This document shows, piece by piece, positions 8,222 to 17,180 of a stretch of 42,791 bases of DNA. Made by a program: the position numbers and the translations under genes. The DNA comes from JADGHX01 sp035760965 (GTDB lineage: Bacteria; Pseudomonadota; Gammaproteobacteria; Steroidobacterales; Steroidobacteraceae), in the NCBI GenBank assembly GCA_035760965.1, contig DASTRY010000025.1, forward strand, positions 1 to 42,791, given 5' to 3'. The notes beneath the pieces are model-generated. The model did not search any database. It saw nothing but the letters and a program-made list of their open reading frames with translations, and was not told the DNA's origin. Within the stretch, counting starts at the first letter, position 1. Each line of letters begins with the position of its first letter.

Positions 8222-11146
8222 TCAGAAGGCGTAGCTGCCTCCCACGAAGTACCACCGCCCGCGATTGTCGTAGGCGCTGGTGTTCGTGCCTGTCGCGTTG
8301 CCCACTTCGGGAATGAGCGGTGGATGCTCATTGGTGACGTTCACGACACCGAGCCGCAGCTGCAATTGATCCGAGAACCGGTAGCGCGCGTGCAAGTCGT
8401 GCTCCCAGTAGTTGCCGGTGAAGAAGGGCGCGCGAGAGCTCACGGGATCGACTTCGCTCACCGCCATCGAGCTCAAGTAGTGCGATTCCCACTGCGCAGT
8501 GACCTTCCGCAGGGACCACGCGAGCGTTCCGCCCACTTTGTATTTCGGGGTTGCAGTGAATGGCGCCGTGAGCGTGCCGACGTAGTGAGTCGTCGCGCCG
8601 CCGGGGACGCCCTGCAGGTCCCACTTCACGATCTTCGTGCCGTCGGCCCTGAACTGGAACGCGCCAACCCGCCCGAAGTCGTGCGCAATCGAGAGCGCCA
8701 GGTCGATGCCCGAAGTCTGAATGCTCTGCACGTTCTGATTCGTGCGCTCGACCAGCGTGACCGCGCCGCTGCCGTCGCGGTGGATCAAGTCGCAGAAGCG
8801 ATTGCTGGACGGTGCTTCCGGCGAGTCGTAGCAGAGATTAGTGATCAGCGTGTTGATGGGGATCGTCGAGACGGCGTCATCCACGTCGATGTCCCAGTAG
8901 TCGATCGACGCATTCAAGCCGGTGAAAAAGCGCGGCTGGAACACGAGACCGACTGTCCAAGTCTTCGCCGACTCCTCCGAGAGGTTCGGGTTGCCGCCTT
9001 CGAGCAGCGCCAGCGACGGCCGGCCGGGGCCGAAGTTGGAGACGAACGTGGCGGGGTCGTAGTTGGGAATCGCGGCCGCGCAGTTCGCGACGCGCGTGGC
9101 CCGGCGCGCGGCGTCGCCCGCGATGGCCGCGACCTGCGCGTTGTCGCACGGATCGGTGGCCGCTGTCGTGAAGTTCTGGCCTTCCGGCCCGAACAGCTCC
9201 GCGATGTTGGGCGCGCGGACCGCGACCGACTTGCTGCCGCGGAAGCTCAAGTCCTGAATGGGTGCCCATTGCAGGCCGACACGCCACTGGTTGACGGTGC
9301 CGACCGTCGAGTAGTGCCCGACGCGCTCCGCTCCCTCGATGCTCAGCCGATGCGCGAAGAGCTTGTCCCGCAGCAGCGGTATGACCAGCTCGGCGTAGCC
9401 TTCGGTGATGTCGTACTCGCCCTTCGTGCGGCCGATCGCGTTGTAGAAGAGCTGGCCGGACGCCGAGACGTCGTCCTGAATCTGATCGCTCTGTTCTTTG
9501 CGATATTCCGCGCCCACCGCGAACCCGAGCCCGCCCGCGGGAAGCTGGAACAAGTCGGTCGAGAAGTTCGTCGCGACGATCTGCTGGCGCGCGACGCCGT
9601 TCGAGCGCGCATCCGCGTTGGCCCATGCCACGGCCTCGGCGGAGGGGCCGTTGATGAGGTCCCACGGCACGCAACCGGCGGCGCGCGCCGCGGCATCCCG
9701 GCAGACGACCTGACCATTCAAGAGCACGGCGTCCGTCGCTTGCTGCACGCGTGCGATGTACGGCACGTTGAAGGCCTTGGCGAAACCATCGAGCTCGCTG
9801 TATTGCCCGTACGCGTCGTACGTGACGCTGCGGCCGAGCAACTCGAAGCCGCCTTCGATACCGCTGACCAGCCGATAGCTCTGACGCAGGATCTCCGAAT
9901 CGCGCCGCCCGAACTCCTCCCAGAACTTGCCGACGCGCGCGATCGCGCCTTGCGTGAAGGCGAGCCCCGCCGCGGCCCATTGCTGGCGCATCTGCTCGGC
10001 GAGCGCGGTGTTGCCCGCCATGAAGCCGTTGTCGCCGTGGAAATCGACCGGGAGCGTGCCGCCGCCCGCGGCGCTCGAGAACGACGGCTGGAAGAGGCCG
10101 ATGCCGTCGACGCGCGCGAACGTGAAATCCGCGAACGCTTTGATGTTGTCCGTGAGCTTGAAATCCGCGTACGTGCGCGCGGTGGCGCGCTTCGTCTCGC
10201 CTTGGAGCGCGTTGTACGTCGCGGTGTAGAAGAGCCACGGGTCCTGGCAAGTGGGCGCCACCGTGGCCGTCGCGCAAGCCGGCGACTCGAGATTGATGGC
10301 GCTGTGGTCGAGGGCGACAGAGACCGAGCGGGCGGGCACGCCCATCGGCAACACGAATTGGAATGTCGCCGTCGGCATCGTGTTACTCCGCGAGGCCGGC
10401 AGCACGGTCTGCGGGCTCACGGTGCTGTTGCGCCGGGTGCCCGGGAACGCCCAATCGCGATCGACCTGCCAGATCGGGTTGATGCGCCCGTACTCGGCGC
10501 CGATCAGGAACGAGCCGCGATCGTCGGCGAAGCGTGTGCCGTAGGCGACCGAGCCTTTCCATTCCTCGCCGTCGTTCTCCTGGGTCTGGCCGCCTTGCAG
10601 ATCGAACACGAAGCCCTGCAAGTCTTTCTTCAGAATGATGTTCACGACGCCCGCGATCGCTTCCGAGCCGTACACCGCGGAGGCGCCGCCGGAGATGGCC
10701 TCGATGCGCTCGATCATCGTCGAGGGGATCGAGTTCAGATCCACGGCATTGGTCTGAAAGTCGCCGGTGAGGTGACGCCGGCCGTCGACCAGCACGAGCG
10801 TGCGCGAGTTGCCGACGCCGCGCAGGTTGATGCGCTGTTGGCCCGAGTTGAAGAGCGACGCGGACGTATTCTGATTGCCGGTCGAGGCGAGCGCTTGCGG
10901 CAAGTTGTTGAGCGCATCGCCGAGCTGCGTGTAGCCGCTGTTGGTGAGCGCATCGCCGCTGACCACGGCCACCGGCACCGGGTAGTCGAAACCATCCGGC
11001 CGCTTCACACGCGAACCGGTGATCAGAACTTCCTCGAGGTCGGCAGCCGCATTGGCGGATTGAGCGGTGGACTGTTGCGCGCGCAACGGCGCGTCGCAAT
11101 AGAGCAAGCAGAGCCCGGCGATGCCGAGCACGAGAGCGGGACGCAT
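8222..11146 (-). CDS. TonB-dependent outer-membrane receptor
   Basis: A 974-residue outer-membrane transporter. ATG 11146 is preceded by AAGGAGGAACCACC, a near-perfect ribosome-binding site; the frame is open upstream but has no such site. After a signal peptide comes the TonB box EEVLITGSR (residues 38-46). The plug domain follows, with RINLRGVGNSRTLVLVDGRR and the ISGGASAVYGSEAIAGVVNI signature. The remainder is a beta-barrel ending in the expected terminal aromatic (YFVGGSYAF). Length and motifs fit the large-loop receptors common in Caulobacter, xanthomonads and relatives. No substrate can be assigned: no neighbouring enzyme or siderophore gene points to one, and no N-terminal signalling extension is present. 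Confidence 0.93.
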   Translation of the reverse strand: MRPALVLGIAGLCLLYCDAPLRAQQSTAQSANAAADLEEVLITGSRVKRPDGFDYPVPVAVVSGDALTNSGYTQLGDALNNLPQALASTGNQNTSASLFNSGQQRINLRGVGNSRTLVLVDGRRHLTGDFQTNAVDLNSIPSTMIERIEAISGGASAVYGSEAIAGVVNIILKKDLQGFVFDLQGGQTQENDGEEWKGSVAYGTRFADDRGSFLIGAEYGRINPIWQVDRDWAFPGTRRNSTVSPQTVLPASRSNTMPTATFQFVLPMGVPARSVSVALDHSAINLESPACATATVAPTCQDPWLFYTATYNALQGETKRATARTYADFKLTDNIKAFADFTFARVDGIGLFQPSFSSAAGGGTLPVDFHGDNGFMAGNTALAEQMRQQWAAAGLAFTQGAIARVGKFWEEFGRRDSEILRQSYRLVSGIEGGFELLGRSVTYDAYGQYSELDGFAKAFNVPYIARVQQATDAVLLNGQVVCRDAAARAAGCVPWDLINGPSAEAVAWANADARSNGVARQQIVATNFSTDLFQLPAGGLGFAVGAEYRKEQSDQIQDDVSASGQLFYNAIGRTKGEYDITEGYAELVIPLLRDKLFAHRLSIEGAERVGHYSTVGTVNQWRVGLQWAPIQDLSFRGSKSVAVRAPNIAELFGPEGQNFTTAATDPCDNAQVAAIAGDAARRATRVANCAAAIPNYDPATFVSNFGPGRPSLALLEGGNPNLSEESAKTWTVGLVFQPRFFTGLNASIDYWDIDVDDAVSTIPINTLITNLCYDSPEAPSSNRFCDLIHRDGSGAVTLVERTNQNVQSIQTSGIDLALSIAHDFGRVGAFQFRADGTKIVKWDLQGVPGGATTHYVGTLTAPFTATPKYKVGGTLAWSLRKVTAQWESHYLSSMAVSEVDPVSSRAPFFTGNYWEHDLHARYRFSDQLQLRLGVVNVTNEHPPLIPEVGNATGTNTSAYDNRGRWYFVGGSYAF

Positions 11147-11376
11147 GGTGGTTCCTCCTTGATCCCGTCCAGGCGGGAGTGGTGGTTTTCCCAAGGTGCT
11201 GGAGAGACTTTGATGCTGTCCTTATAGACGAGTTCGCGCCGGCGCAGGCGGAGATTCGACGGGCCGAGGTTGTATTGCGCTGAAGTCAAGTTGCGCCTGC
11301 ACGACGCACAACTCCGCACGTGAGTACCGCGAAAGCGGCCGCGGAGTTCAACGAAGTCGACGAGCAGCGGGGTAAC

Positions 11377-12102
11377 TCAGGGCCGCGGCAGGGTTCGCAG
11401 GTCGTAGCGGCCGTTCTCGTAGACGAGGTAGCTGCCTTCTTCGTACCACGCGCCGAGCACGATGCGCTGTACGGGCTGCCCATCGACGAGCATGTTGTGA
11501 ATAGCCGGCCGATGCGTGTGCCCGTGGATCATTCGATGCACGCGCGCGGTGCGCAAGGCCGCTTCGACTGCGGCGGGGTTGACGTCCTGAATCTTCGGCG
11601 GCGTGCGCCCGGTGTGCGCCTTGCTGCCGGCGCGCGCTTTGTTGGCGAGGCGATCGCGGATCTCGAAGGGCAGGGCGAGGAAGCGGCGCTGCCATTCGGC
11701 GGTGCGAACGCTGCTTCTGAGCTCCTGATACGCGTGGTCGTCGGTGCACAGCGCATCGCCGTGCGTGACGAGAACCCGCTCGCCGTCGAGCTCCGCGATC
11801 ACGGGGTCCTGGAGGAGCCGACAGCCGCTGCGATCGCAGAAGTCGCGGCCGAGAAGGAAGTCGCGATTGCCGTGGATGATGAAGCAAGCGACGCCGCGCC
11901 CCGTCAGCTCGCGCAGCGCGCCGACGATGCGTGCCTTCTCCTCGCTCGGATCGTCATCGCCGACCCAGACCTCGAAGAGATCGCCGAGGATGTAGAGCGC
12001 TTCGGCCTCGGCCGCTTGCGTGCCCAGGAACGCGAGGAATTGCTCGGTCGCCTCGGGGGCGCTCGCGTCGAGATGCACGTCGGAGACGAAGAGGCGGGTC
12101 AT
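11377..12102 (-). CDS. lpxH: UDP-2,3-diacylglucosamine diphosphatase LpxH
   Basis: Cleaves UDP-2,3-diacylglucosamine to lipid X and UMP, the fourth step of lipid A synthesis, on the inner face of the cytoplasmic membrane. From ATG 12102 the product is 241 residues, almost the same as E. coli LpxH (240). Metal and substrate residues fall at the E. coli positions: D8 and H10 (SDVHLD), D41 (LGDLFEVW), N79 (HGNRDF), H114 (THGD), H195 and H197 (HGHTHRP). The frame is open 44 codons further upstream, but that part is not family-like. It lies 230 bases downstream of the cyclophilin gene on the same strand, matching the ppiB-lpxH order of E. coli. Confidence 0.95.
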   Translation of the reverse strand: MTRLFVSDVHLDASAPEATEQFLAFLGTQAAEAEALYILGDLFEVWVGDDDPSEEKARIVGALRELTGRGVACFIIHGNRDFLLGRDFCDRSGCRLLQDPVIAELDGERVLVTHGDALCTDDHAYQELRSSVRTAEWQRRFLALPFEIRDRLANKARAGSKAHTGRTPPKIQDVNPAAVEAALRTARVHRMIHGHTHRPAIHNMLVDGQPVQRIVLGAWYEEGSYLVYENGRYDLRTLPRP

Positions 12103-12332
12103 GCCATTCGCGGGGTCATTGCGGGCCGCAGAATACGTAACAACGGGTCGCGGTGCGAACTGTGCGCGGGATTCGCGCATCTGGTCCGTCGTCGCAGCCG
12201 AAGGTCCGGCATTCGCGACCCGGCCGGCAGTCAAGGAAGCCGCTGCGCTGGCCCGCCGCCGTGTCGGTAGCTACGAAAGGTCGCGTACTGACGGGGCGAG
12301 TAGCGGCAGTCCCGACTGGACGGGTCATTCCA

Positions 12333-13184
12333 TCAGTTCGGCGGTGTCGTGCCGGCCGGGGGTGCATCACGACCCGGTGGCGTGGCGCCGCCTTGTGACG
12401 CGTCACCGTTCGGCGGCGTGGACCCCGCCGGCGAGGGAGTGGTGCCTGCTGGCGACTGCGATGCGCCGCCGGGCGAGCCGCTTGCCGGCGTGCCATTCGG
12501 CTGTCCCGCCGGCGGCGCGCTGCTCGAGGACGGCATCACCGCCGGATTCACTGCGGAGGATCCCGACGACGAACCGCCGCCGTTGATGACCTCCACCTTC
12601 TGGATCACGATTGGCTTCAACGGCGCTTCCGACTTGAACGGTCCCATCGCGCCTGTCGCCACCACGCCGATCTTGTCGAGCACGTCCATGCCATCGGTCA
12701 CGTGCCCAAACACGGCGTATCCCCAGCGCGTCGGCAGCGGATCGAGCTCCGGATTGTCCGCGAGATTGATATAGAACTGCGCGTTGCCGCTGTGAGGCGC
12801 GCTCGATCGCGCCATGCCCACCGTGCCGCGCTTGTTCTGCAGCCCGTTGCCGGACTCGTTGAACACGGGCTCGTGCGTCGGCTTCAGCTTCATGTCCGCG
12901 GCGGAATGCCCGCCGCCCTGCACGACGAAACCACCGACGACGCGATGGAACAGCGTGTTGGTGTAGAACCCTTCGTTCACGTAGCGCATGAAATTCGCGA
13001 CGGTGAGCGGCGCTCGCTCCGGGTCCAGCTGGATCGTGAAGGAGCCCATATCGGTGGTGACTCTGACGGTTTGAGCCTCCGCCAGTCGCGGCAGGACCGT
13101 GCCTAGTGCCACCAGCACGCACACCACCGACCACGCCCGCCCGCCTCGCACGATTCGCTGCCGCCAGTTCCGCAGAAGTCCCAT
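12333..13184 (-). CDS. Exported cyclophilin-type peptidyl-prolyl isomerase with low-complexity tail
   Basis: Catalyses cis-trans isomerisation of proline bonds. The ATG at 13184 follows GAAGAGGCGATCG and gives 283 residues; another ATG at 13199 lacks a ribosome-binding site. A basic start and a hydrophobic stretch ending LPRLAEAQ form a signal peptide, so it acts in the periplasm. The cyclophilin core includes FHRVVGGFVVQGGG, NKRGTVGMARS, NAQFYINLADN and YAVFGHVTDGMDVLDKI. The last ~75 residues are almost only Gly, Ser, Pro, Ala, Thr, Gln and Asn, with recurring PPAGTTPPN and SPAGTTPSP type words, which is unusual for this family. Upstream of lpxH and divergent from gltX-cysS, it occupies the ppiB position. 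Confidence 0.9.
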   Translation of the reverse strand: MGLLRNWRQRIVRGGRAWSVVCVLVALGTVLPRLAEAQTVRVTTDMGSFTIQLDPERAPLTVANFMRYVNEGFYTNTLFHRVVGGFVVQGGGHSAADMKLKPTHEPVFNESGNGLQNKRGTVGMARSSAPHSGNAQFYINLADNPELDPLPTRWGYAVFGHVTDGMDVLDKIGVVATGAMGPFKSEAPLKPIVIQKVEVINGGGSSSGSSAVNPAVMPSSSSAPPAGQPNGTPASGSPGGASQSPAGTTPSPAGSTPPNGDASQGGATPPGRDAPPAGTTPPN

Positions 13185-13331
13185 CGATCGCCTCTTCATT
13201 CGACCGGAAGTCAATGCCGCTTCGGGGCGCGCCTGAAGCGAGCGGCCCAAAGCGAGCGGCGTAGTCTAGCAGTGTCGCCAGAGGAGCCCTCCGGGCGGCG
13301 GCAGCGAGCCGCCGAGCCTTGGCAAGCCGCG

Positions 13332-13490
13332 GCGAACGCGACGTGGTGGCACGAGCCGCCCGAGTCCCGCCGGCCGCGCCTGATCCGCGAGGACGACGAA
13401 CGCCCGTGGACCGCGAACACGGCGCGGTGGCACGAGGCACCCGCGTCCCGCCGGCCGCGCCTGACACGTCGAGACCGACGAACGCCCGCT
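13332..13490. repeat. Two-copy 81-base imperfect tandem repeat
   Basis: Copy 1 begins at 13332 (GCGAACGCG) and copy 2 at 13413 (GCGAACACG). Shared blocks keep an 81-base offset: GGTGGCACGAG (13345 and 13426) and TCCCGCCGGCCGCGCCTGA (13365 and 13446). CGACGAACGCCCG (13394 and 13476) is shifted by one further base. The block between the copies has diverged. Confidence 0.75.
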
Positions 13491-13543
13491 GCGCCCGTTT
13501 CTGCGCCGGCCGGCTTTCCCGTACCATGCGGGACCCCAAAATA

Positions 13544-13560
13544 GGGAGGCGGCGCCTCCC
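13544..13560 (+). promoter_or_regulatory. Hairpin in the gltX leader
   Basis: GGGAGGC (13544-13550) pairs with GCCTCCC (13554-13560) around a GGC loop, 22 bases before the gltX start. It could be a leader stem affecting translation or a terminator-like element; nothing in the sequence decides between these. Confidence 0.35.
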
Positions 13561-13582
13561 AGGCCAATAGCTCGTTGTTTTC

Positions 13583-15040
13583 ATGAGCGGATCGACCGTC
13601 AACCCCGCAGCCAGCTCGCCCCCCGCGTCCGCGGACGGGAGCCCCGTCACCACGCGCTTTGCGCCGAGCCCGACGGGTGAGCTGCATCTCGGCAATGCGC
13701 GTACGGCGCTGTTCAACCTGCTGCTCGCCCGTCACGCGCACGGTCGCTTCATCCTCCGCGTGGAAGACACGGACGCCGAACGGAGCAAAGACCTGCATAT
13801 CTCGCAGCAGATGGCCGATCTGCGCTGGCTCGGCATCGACTGGGACGCCGGCCCGGACCGTGAGGACGAGCGCGGCCCTTATCGCCAGTCACAGCGCGGC
13901 GCCATCTACGAAAAGTACTTCGGCGTGCTCGACGCGCGCGGCTTGACGTATCCCTGCTTCTGCACGCCGGTGGAGCTGGAGGTGTCCCGTCGCACGCAGC
14001 TCGCGGCAGGGCGGCCGCCGCGCTATGCGGGCACGTGCCGCGATCTCACGCCGGACCAGCAGGCGAAGAAGCGCGCCGCCGGCATCGCGCCGACCACGCG
14101 CTTCCGCGTACCCACGGGTCGGCGCATCGAATTCCACGATTTCGTGCACGGTCCGCAGAGCTTTCTGAGCGACGACATCGGCGACTTCGTCATCCGTCGC
14201 GCCGACGGCTCCGCCGCGTTCTTCTTCTCGAATGCGGTGGACGACGCCACCATGAGCGTCACGCACGTGCTGCGCGGGGAGGATCACCTCACGAACACGC
14301 CGCGACAGCTCCTGATTCTCGAGGCGCTCGATCTGCCGGCCCCGCGGTACGGTCACGTCTCGCTGCTCGTCGGCAAGGACGGCGCGCCGCTCTCGAAGCG
14401 CCACGGCGATCCTGCGCTGCGCGCGTATCGCGAGCGCGGTTATGCGCCCGAAGCGATGGCAAATCACCTGTTCCGCCTCGGGCACTCCACCTCGGTGCAT
14501 GGCTTTCTCACCCTGGCCGAGATGGCGGCGGCCTTCGATCCCGCGCATCTCGGCCGCGCCCCGGCCCGCTTCGACGAGGAGCAGCTCGACGTCTGGCAGA
14601 AGGAATGGGTTCACCGAGCGAGCGTAGAGACCGCGCGAGCGTGGCTCGCGGGCGTCATTCCGCACGGCGTGGATGAGCGCGCCGCGCGCGCCTTCATCGA
14701 AGCCGTGAAGCCGAACATCCTGCTGCCGGCAGACGCGCGCGCCTGGGCCGACGTCGTGTTCGGCGAGCTGCCGCCGCTCGCCTCCGAGGACGAGCAGCTC
14801 GTGCGCAGCGCCGGCGCGACCTATTTTTCGGCTGCTGCGAGCGCAGCTGCAGCCCATGACAATGATCTGAAAGCCATCGTCGAGGCCGTGAAGGCCGCGA
14901 CCGGCAAGAGCGGCGCTGCGCTCTACAAGCCGCTGCGGCTCGCGCTCACCGGGCGCTCGCACGGCCCCGAGCTCGCGCCTCTGTTGAAAGCCATGCCGCC
15001 GGGCAAGGCGCGCGAACGACTCGCGCGTTTCGCCGCGTAA
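13583..15040 (+). CDS. gltX: Glutamyl-tRNA synthetase
   Basis: Charges tRNA-Glu with glutamate in the cytosol. The 485-residue product has the class I signature HLGN at 35-38 in FAPSPTGELHLGNARTALF, and the KMSKS-equivalent LSKRHG at 270-275. The zinc-site region is present, with YPCFCTPVELE and the later RYAGTCRDL. The usual start of the family would be near residue 20; the extra N-terminal stretch is Ser/Ala/Pro-rich, so the ATG at 13583 is only the likely start and no strong ribosome-binding site is seen. It is followed 20 bases later by cysS, so the two synthetases are probably co-transcribed. It is divergent from the cyclophilin-lpxH unit. Confidence 0.95.
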   Translation: MSGSTVNPAASSPPASADGSPVTTRFAPSPTGELHLGNARTALFNLLLARHAHGRFILRVEDTDAERSKDLHISQQMADLRWLGIDWDAGPDREDERGPYRQSQRGAIYEKYFGVLDARGLTYPCFCTPVELEVSRRTQLAAGRPPRYAGTCRDLTPDQQAKKRAAGIAPTTRFRVPTGRRIEFHDFVHGPQSFLSDDIGDFVIRRADGSAAFFFSNAVDDATMSVTHVLRGEDHLTNTPRQLLILEALDLPAPRYGHVSLLVGKDGAPLSKRHGDPALRAYRERGYAPEAMANHLFRLGHSTSVHGFLTLAEMAAAFDPAHLGRAPARFDEEQLDVWQKEWVHRASVETARAWLAGVIPHGVDERAARAFIEAVKPNILLPADARAWADVVFGELPPLASEDEQLVRSAGATYFSAAASAAAAHDNDLKAIVEAVKAATGKSGAALYKPLRLALTGRSHGPELAPLLKAMPPGKARERLARFAA

Positions 15041-15060
15041 CCGGACATACTGACCTCACC

Positions 15061-16491
15061 ATGATCCGCATTTTCAACAGCCTCACCGGCGAGAAGGAAC
15101 CGCTGACGCCCATCAAGCCCGGCCACATCGGGATGTATGTCTGCGGCATCACCGTGTACGACTACATCCACATCGGGCACGCGCGGATGCTCACGGTGTT
15201 CGACATGGTGCAGCGCTATCTGCGCTATCGCGGCTATCAGGTGACGTACGTCCGGAACATCACGGACATCGACGACAAGATCATCAAGCGCGCGGCCGAG
15301 CGCGGACAGACGATCGAACAGGTCACCGACTACTTCATCAACGCGATGAACGAAGACGCGGCGGCGCTCGGGCTGCAGAAGCCGGATTTCGAGCCGCGCG
15401 CAACGCAGCACGTCGGCAACATCATCAAGATGATTCAGCAGCTGCTGGATCGCGGGTACGCCTACGTCGCCGCGAATGGCGACGTGATGTACGCGGTCGC
15501 GAAGTTCGAAGAGTACGGGCGGCTCTCGGGCAAGGTGCTCGCGGACCTGCGCGCGGGCGCGCGCGTCGAAGTGGACGAGTCGAAGCGCGACCCGCTCGAC
15601 TTCGTCTTGTGGAAGTCCGCGAAGCCCGGCGAGCCGGCGTGGGATTCCCCGTGGGGCAAGGGCCGACCGGGCTGGCACATCGAGTGCTCGGCCATGTCCA
15701 CGGCCATTCTGGGCCTGAACTTCGACATTCACGGCGGCGGCATCGACCTCAAGTTCCCGCACCACGAGAACGAGATCGCGCAGACCCGCGGCGCGACCGG
15801 CGCGAAGTTCGTCAACGTGTGGATGCACAACGGCTTCGTCAACATCGACGACGAGAAGATGTCGAAGTCGCTCGGCAACTTCTTCACGGTGCGCGAGGTG
15901 CTGCCGAAGGTGCGGCACCCGGAAGTGATGCGGTACTTCCTGCTGGCAAGCCACTATCGCGGGCCGATCAACTATTCGATCGAGCCGCTCGAGCAGGCGG
16001 ACATTCAGCTGAATCGCATCTACACGGCGCTGCGCGACCTGCCGACCGACGTGCCGGCGTCGTTCGGGCCGCATACGACGCGCTTCATCGAAGCGATGGA
16101 CGACGACTTCAACACGCCCGAGGCGCTGGCCGTTCTGCAGACGCTGACGCGCGAGATCAACACGGCGCGCGACGCGGGCAAGATGAAGCAGGCGGCGGCG
16201 CTGGGGGCGGAGTTGCGAGTGCTCGCTGGCGTGCTGGGGCTCGGGCAGCTCGATCCGGAGGTGTGGTTCCGGTCGAGCAGCCACGTGGCCTCGCCGGACG
16301 GTGTCGCGAGCGACCGCGGCGTCTCGAGCGTTTTGTCGAACGAAGAGGTTCAGCGCCTGGTCGACGCTCGCGCCGCCGCTCGGGCCGCGAAGAACTGGGC
16401 CGAGTCCGACCGGCTGCGCGATGAGCTCGCGGCTGCGGGGATCATCGTCGAGGACAAGCCGGGGGGGAAGGCGACCTGGCGCCGCAAGTGA
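15061..16491 (+). CDS. cysS: Cysteinyl-tRNA synthetase
   Basis: Charges tRNA-Cys. The 476-residue product has the zinc ligand C28 in MYVCGITVYD, HIGH at 37-40, the second zinc region GWHIECSAMS, and the zinc-site HHENE in LKFPHHENEIAQ. KMSKS lies at 266-270 (EKMSKSLGNFF). The ATG at 15061 starts the conserved MIRIFNSLTGEKEPL block. The length is near the E. coli enzyme (461), with a modest C-terminal insert around residues 405-430. It lies close behind gltX and just upstream of the tRNA cluster, an order also seen in other gammaproteobacteria. Confidence 0.97.
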   Translation: MIRIFNSLTGEKEPLTPIKPGHIGMYVCGITVYDYIHIGHARMLTVFDMVQRYLRYRGYQVTYVRNITDIDDKIIKRAAERGQTIEQVTDYFINAMNEDAAALGLQKPDFEPRATQHVGNIIKMIQQLLDRGYAYVAANGDVMYAVAKFEEYGRLSGKVLADLRAGARVEVDESKRDPLDFVLWKSAKPGEPAWDSPWGKGRPGWHIECSAMSTAILGLNFDIHGGGIDLKFPHHENEIAQTRGATGAKFVNVWMHNGFVNIDDEKMSKSLGNFFTVREVLPKVRHPEVMRYFLLASHYRGPINYSIEPLEQADIQLNRIYTALRDLPTDVPASFGPHTTRFIEAMDDDFNTPEALAVLQTLTREINTARDAGKMKQAAALGAELRVLAGVLGLGQLDPEVWFRSSSHVASPDGVASDRGVSSVLSNEEVQRLVDARAAARAAKNWAESDRLRDELAAAGIIVEDKPGGKATWRRK

Positions 16492-16518
16492 CCGCCACGG
16501 GAGCGGCGCGCAGTTAAA

Positions 16519-16548
16519 TTGACGCTCGTCCAATGGTTTCCGTATGAT
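16519..16548 (+). promoter_or_regulatory. Promoter of the tRNA cluster
   Basis: A -35 element TTGACG (16519-16524) and a -10 element TATGAT (16543-16548) are separated by 18 bases. The bases after the -10 are GC-only (CGCGCCCCC), the discriminator type seen at stringently controlled stable-RNA promoters. Transcription would begin near 16555, about 47 bases before tRNA-Pro. Confidence 0.65.
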
Positions 16549-16601
16549 CGCGCCCCCGTTCGGCGGGTCCCTTGGCGCTCGGCGCGCGGGGACACATCGG
16601 T

Positions 16602-16678
16602 CGGGGCATGGCGCAGTCTGGTAGCGCATCTGCTTTGGGAGCAGAGGGTCGCAGGTTCAAATCCTGCTGCCCCGACCA
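16602..16678 (+). tRNA. tRNA-Pro (TGG)
   Basis: A 77-base cloverleaf with encoded CCA. Acceptor arm CGGGGCA pairs with TGCCCCG. The anticodon arm is TCTGC-TTTGGGA-GCAGA with anticodon TGG, and the T-loop is GGTTCAAATCC. It is first in a four-tRNA cluster behind one promoter. Confidence 0.97.
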
Positions 16679-16715
16679 GGTCCTCGGCGGCATGCGGGAC
16701 TCGTGACTCGTCCGC

Positions 16716-16792
16716 GTGCCCGTAGCTCAGGCGGATAGAGCATCGGCCTTCTAAGCCGAGGGTCGCAGGTTCGAGTCCTGCCGGGCACGCCA
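16716..16792 (+). tRNA. tRNA-Arg (TCT)
   Basis: A 77-base cloverleaf with encoded CCA. Acceptor GTGCCCG pairs with CGGGCAC, followed by discriminator G. The anticodon arm is TCGGC-CTTCTAA-GCCGA with anticodon TCT, reading AGA and AGG. The T-arm is GCAGGTTCGAGTCCTGC. Confidence 0.96.
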
Positions 16793-16807
16793 AAGGGTTG
16801 AGACGAT

Positions 16808-16884
16808 GGTGGGCGTAGCTCAGTTGGTAGAGCCCCGGGTTGTGATCCCGGTTGTCGTGGGTTCGAGTCCCATCGCTCACCCCA
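16808..16884 (+). tRNA. tRNA-His (GTG)
   Basis: A 77-base cloverleaf with the extra 5' G (position -1) typical of tRNA-His opposite discriminator C, and encoded CCA. Acceptor GTGGGCG pairs with CGCTCAC with one G-T pair. The anticodon arm is CCGGG-TTGTGAT-CCCGG with anticodon GTG. Confidence 0.97.
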
Positions 16885-16896
16885 AATATCGAAGAT

Positions 16897-16972
16897 GGGC
16901 CGTTAGCTCAGTTGGTAGAGCAGGAGACTCTTAATCTCTTGGTCGTAGGTTCGACTCCTACACGGCCCACCA
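16897..16972 (+). tRNA. tRNA-Lys (CTT)
   Basis: A 76-base cloverleaf with encoded CCA. Acceptor GGGCCGT pairs with ACGGCCC. The anticodon loop CTCTTAA gives anticodon CTT, reading AAG; the anticodon stem includes one G-T pair. It is the last tRNA of the cluster; a decayed gene fragment lies just downstream. Confidence 0.95.
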
Positions 16973-17180
16973 ACTCAAACTCACGCGTGATCTGCCGGTC
17001 CGGCTCTTCAGGCCGGAAACCGCAGTCCGTTCCCCGTTTCGAACTAAACCTGCTGATGTAGTGCTGCGCACGCCTGCGATTGCCGGCGTGTGCGACTTCG
17101 GTTCTGAGTTTCTGCAGGGCGTCGCGCGCGCCAACCCGCTCACCGGCATTCGACTTCACACGACAAGCGCGGCCGTTTGG

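Larger units (their letters stand above)
13185..13582. other. Intergenic region between the cyclophilin gene and gltX
   Basis: About 400 bases containing the divergent control regions of both genes. It holds an imperfect 81-base tandem duplication (13332-13490) and a hairpin at 13544-13560 just before gltX. I see no gene I can support. Confidence 0.55.

Noticed and set aside
8213..11227. 1004-codon open frame on the plus strand
   Set aside because: It is exactly antisense to the TonB-dependent receptor, which has a signal peptide, TonB box and family motifs; the antisense product is Arg/Asp-rich, as expected for a shadow frame in GC-rich DNA.
13272..13544. 90-codon frame with a repeated WHE-P-SRRPRL pattern
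   Set aside because: Only the 81-base DNA repeat creates the pattern; no ribosome-binding site, and the surrounding composition is not gene-like. Kept as a repeat instead.
14923..16629. 568-codon open frame on the minus strand
   Set aside because: Antisense to cysS and part of gltX; no domain, His/Arg/Asp-rich shadow.
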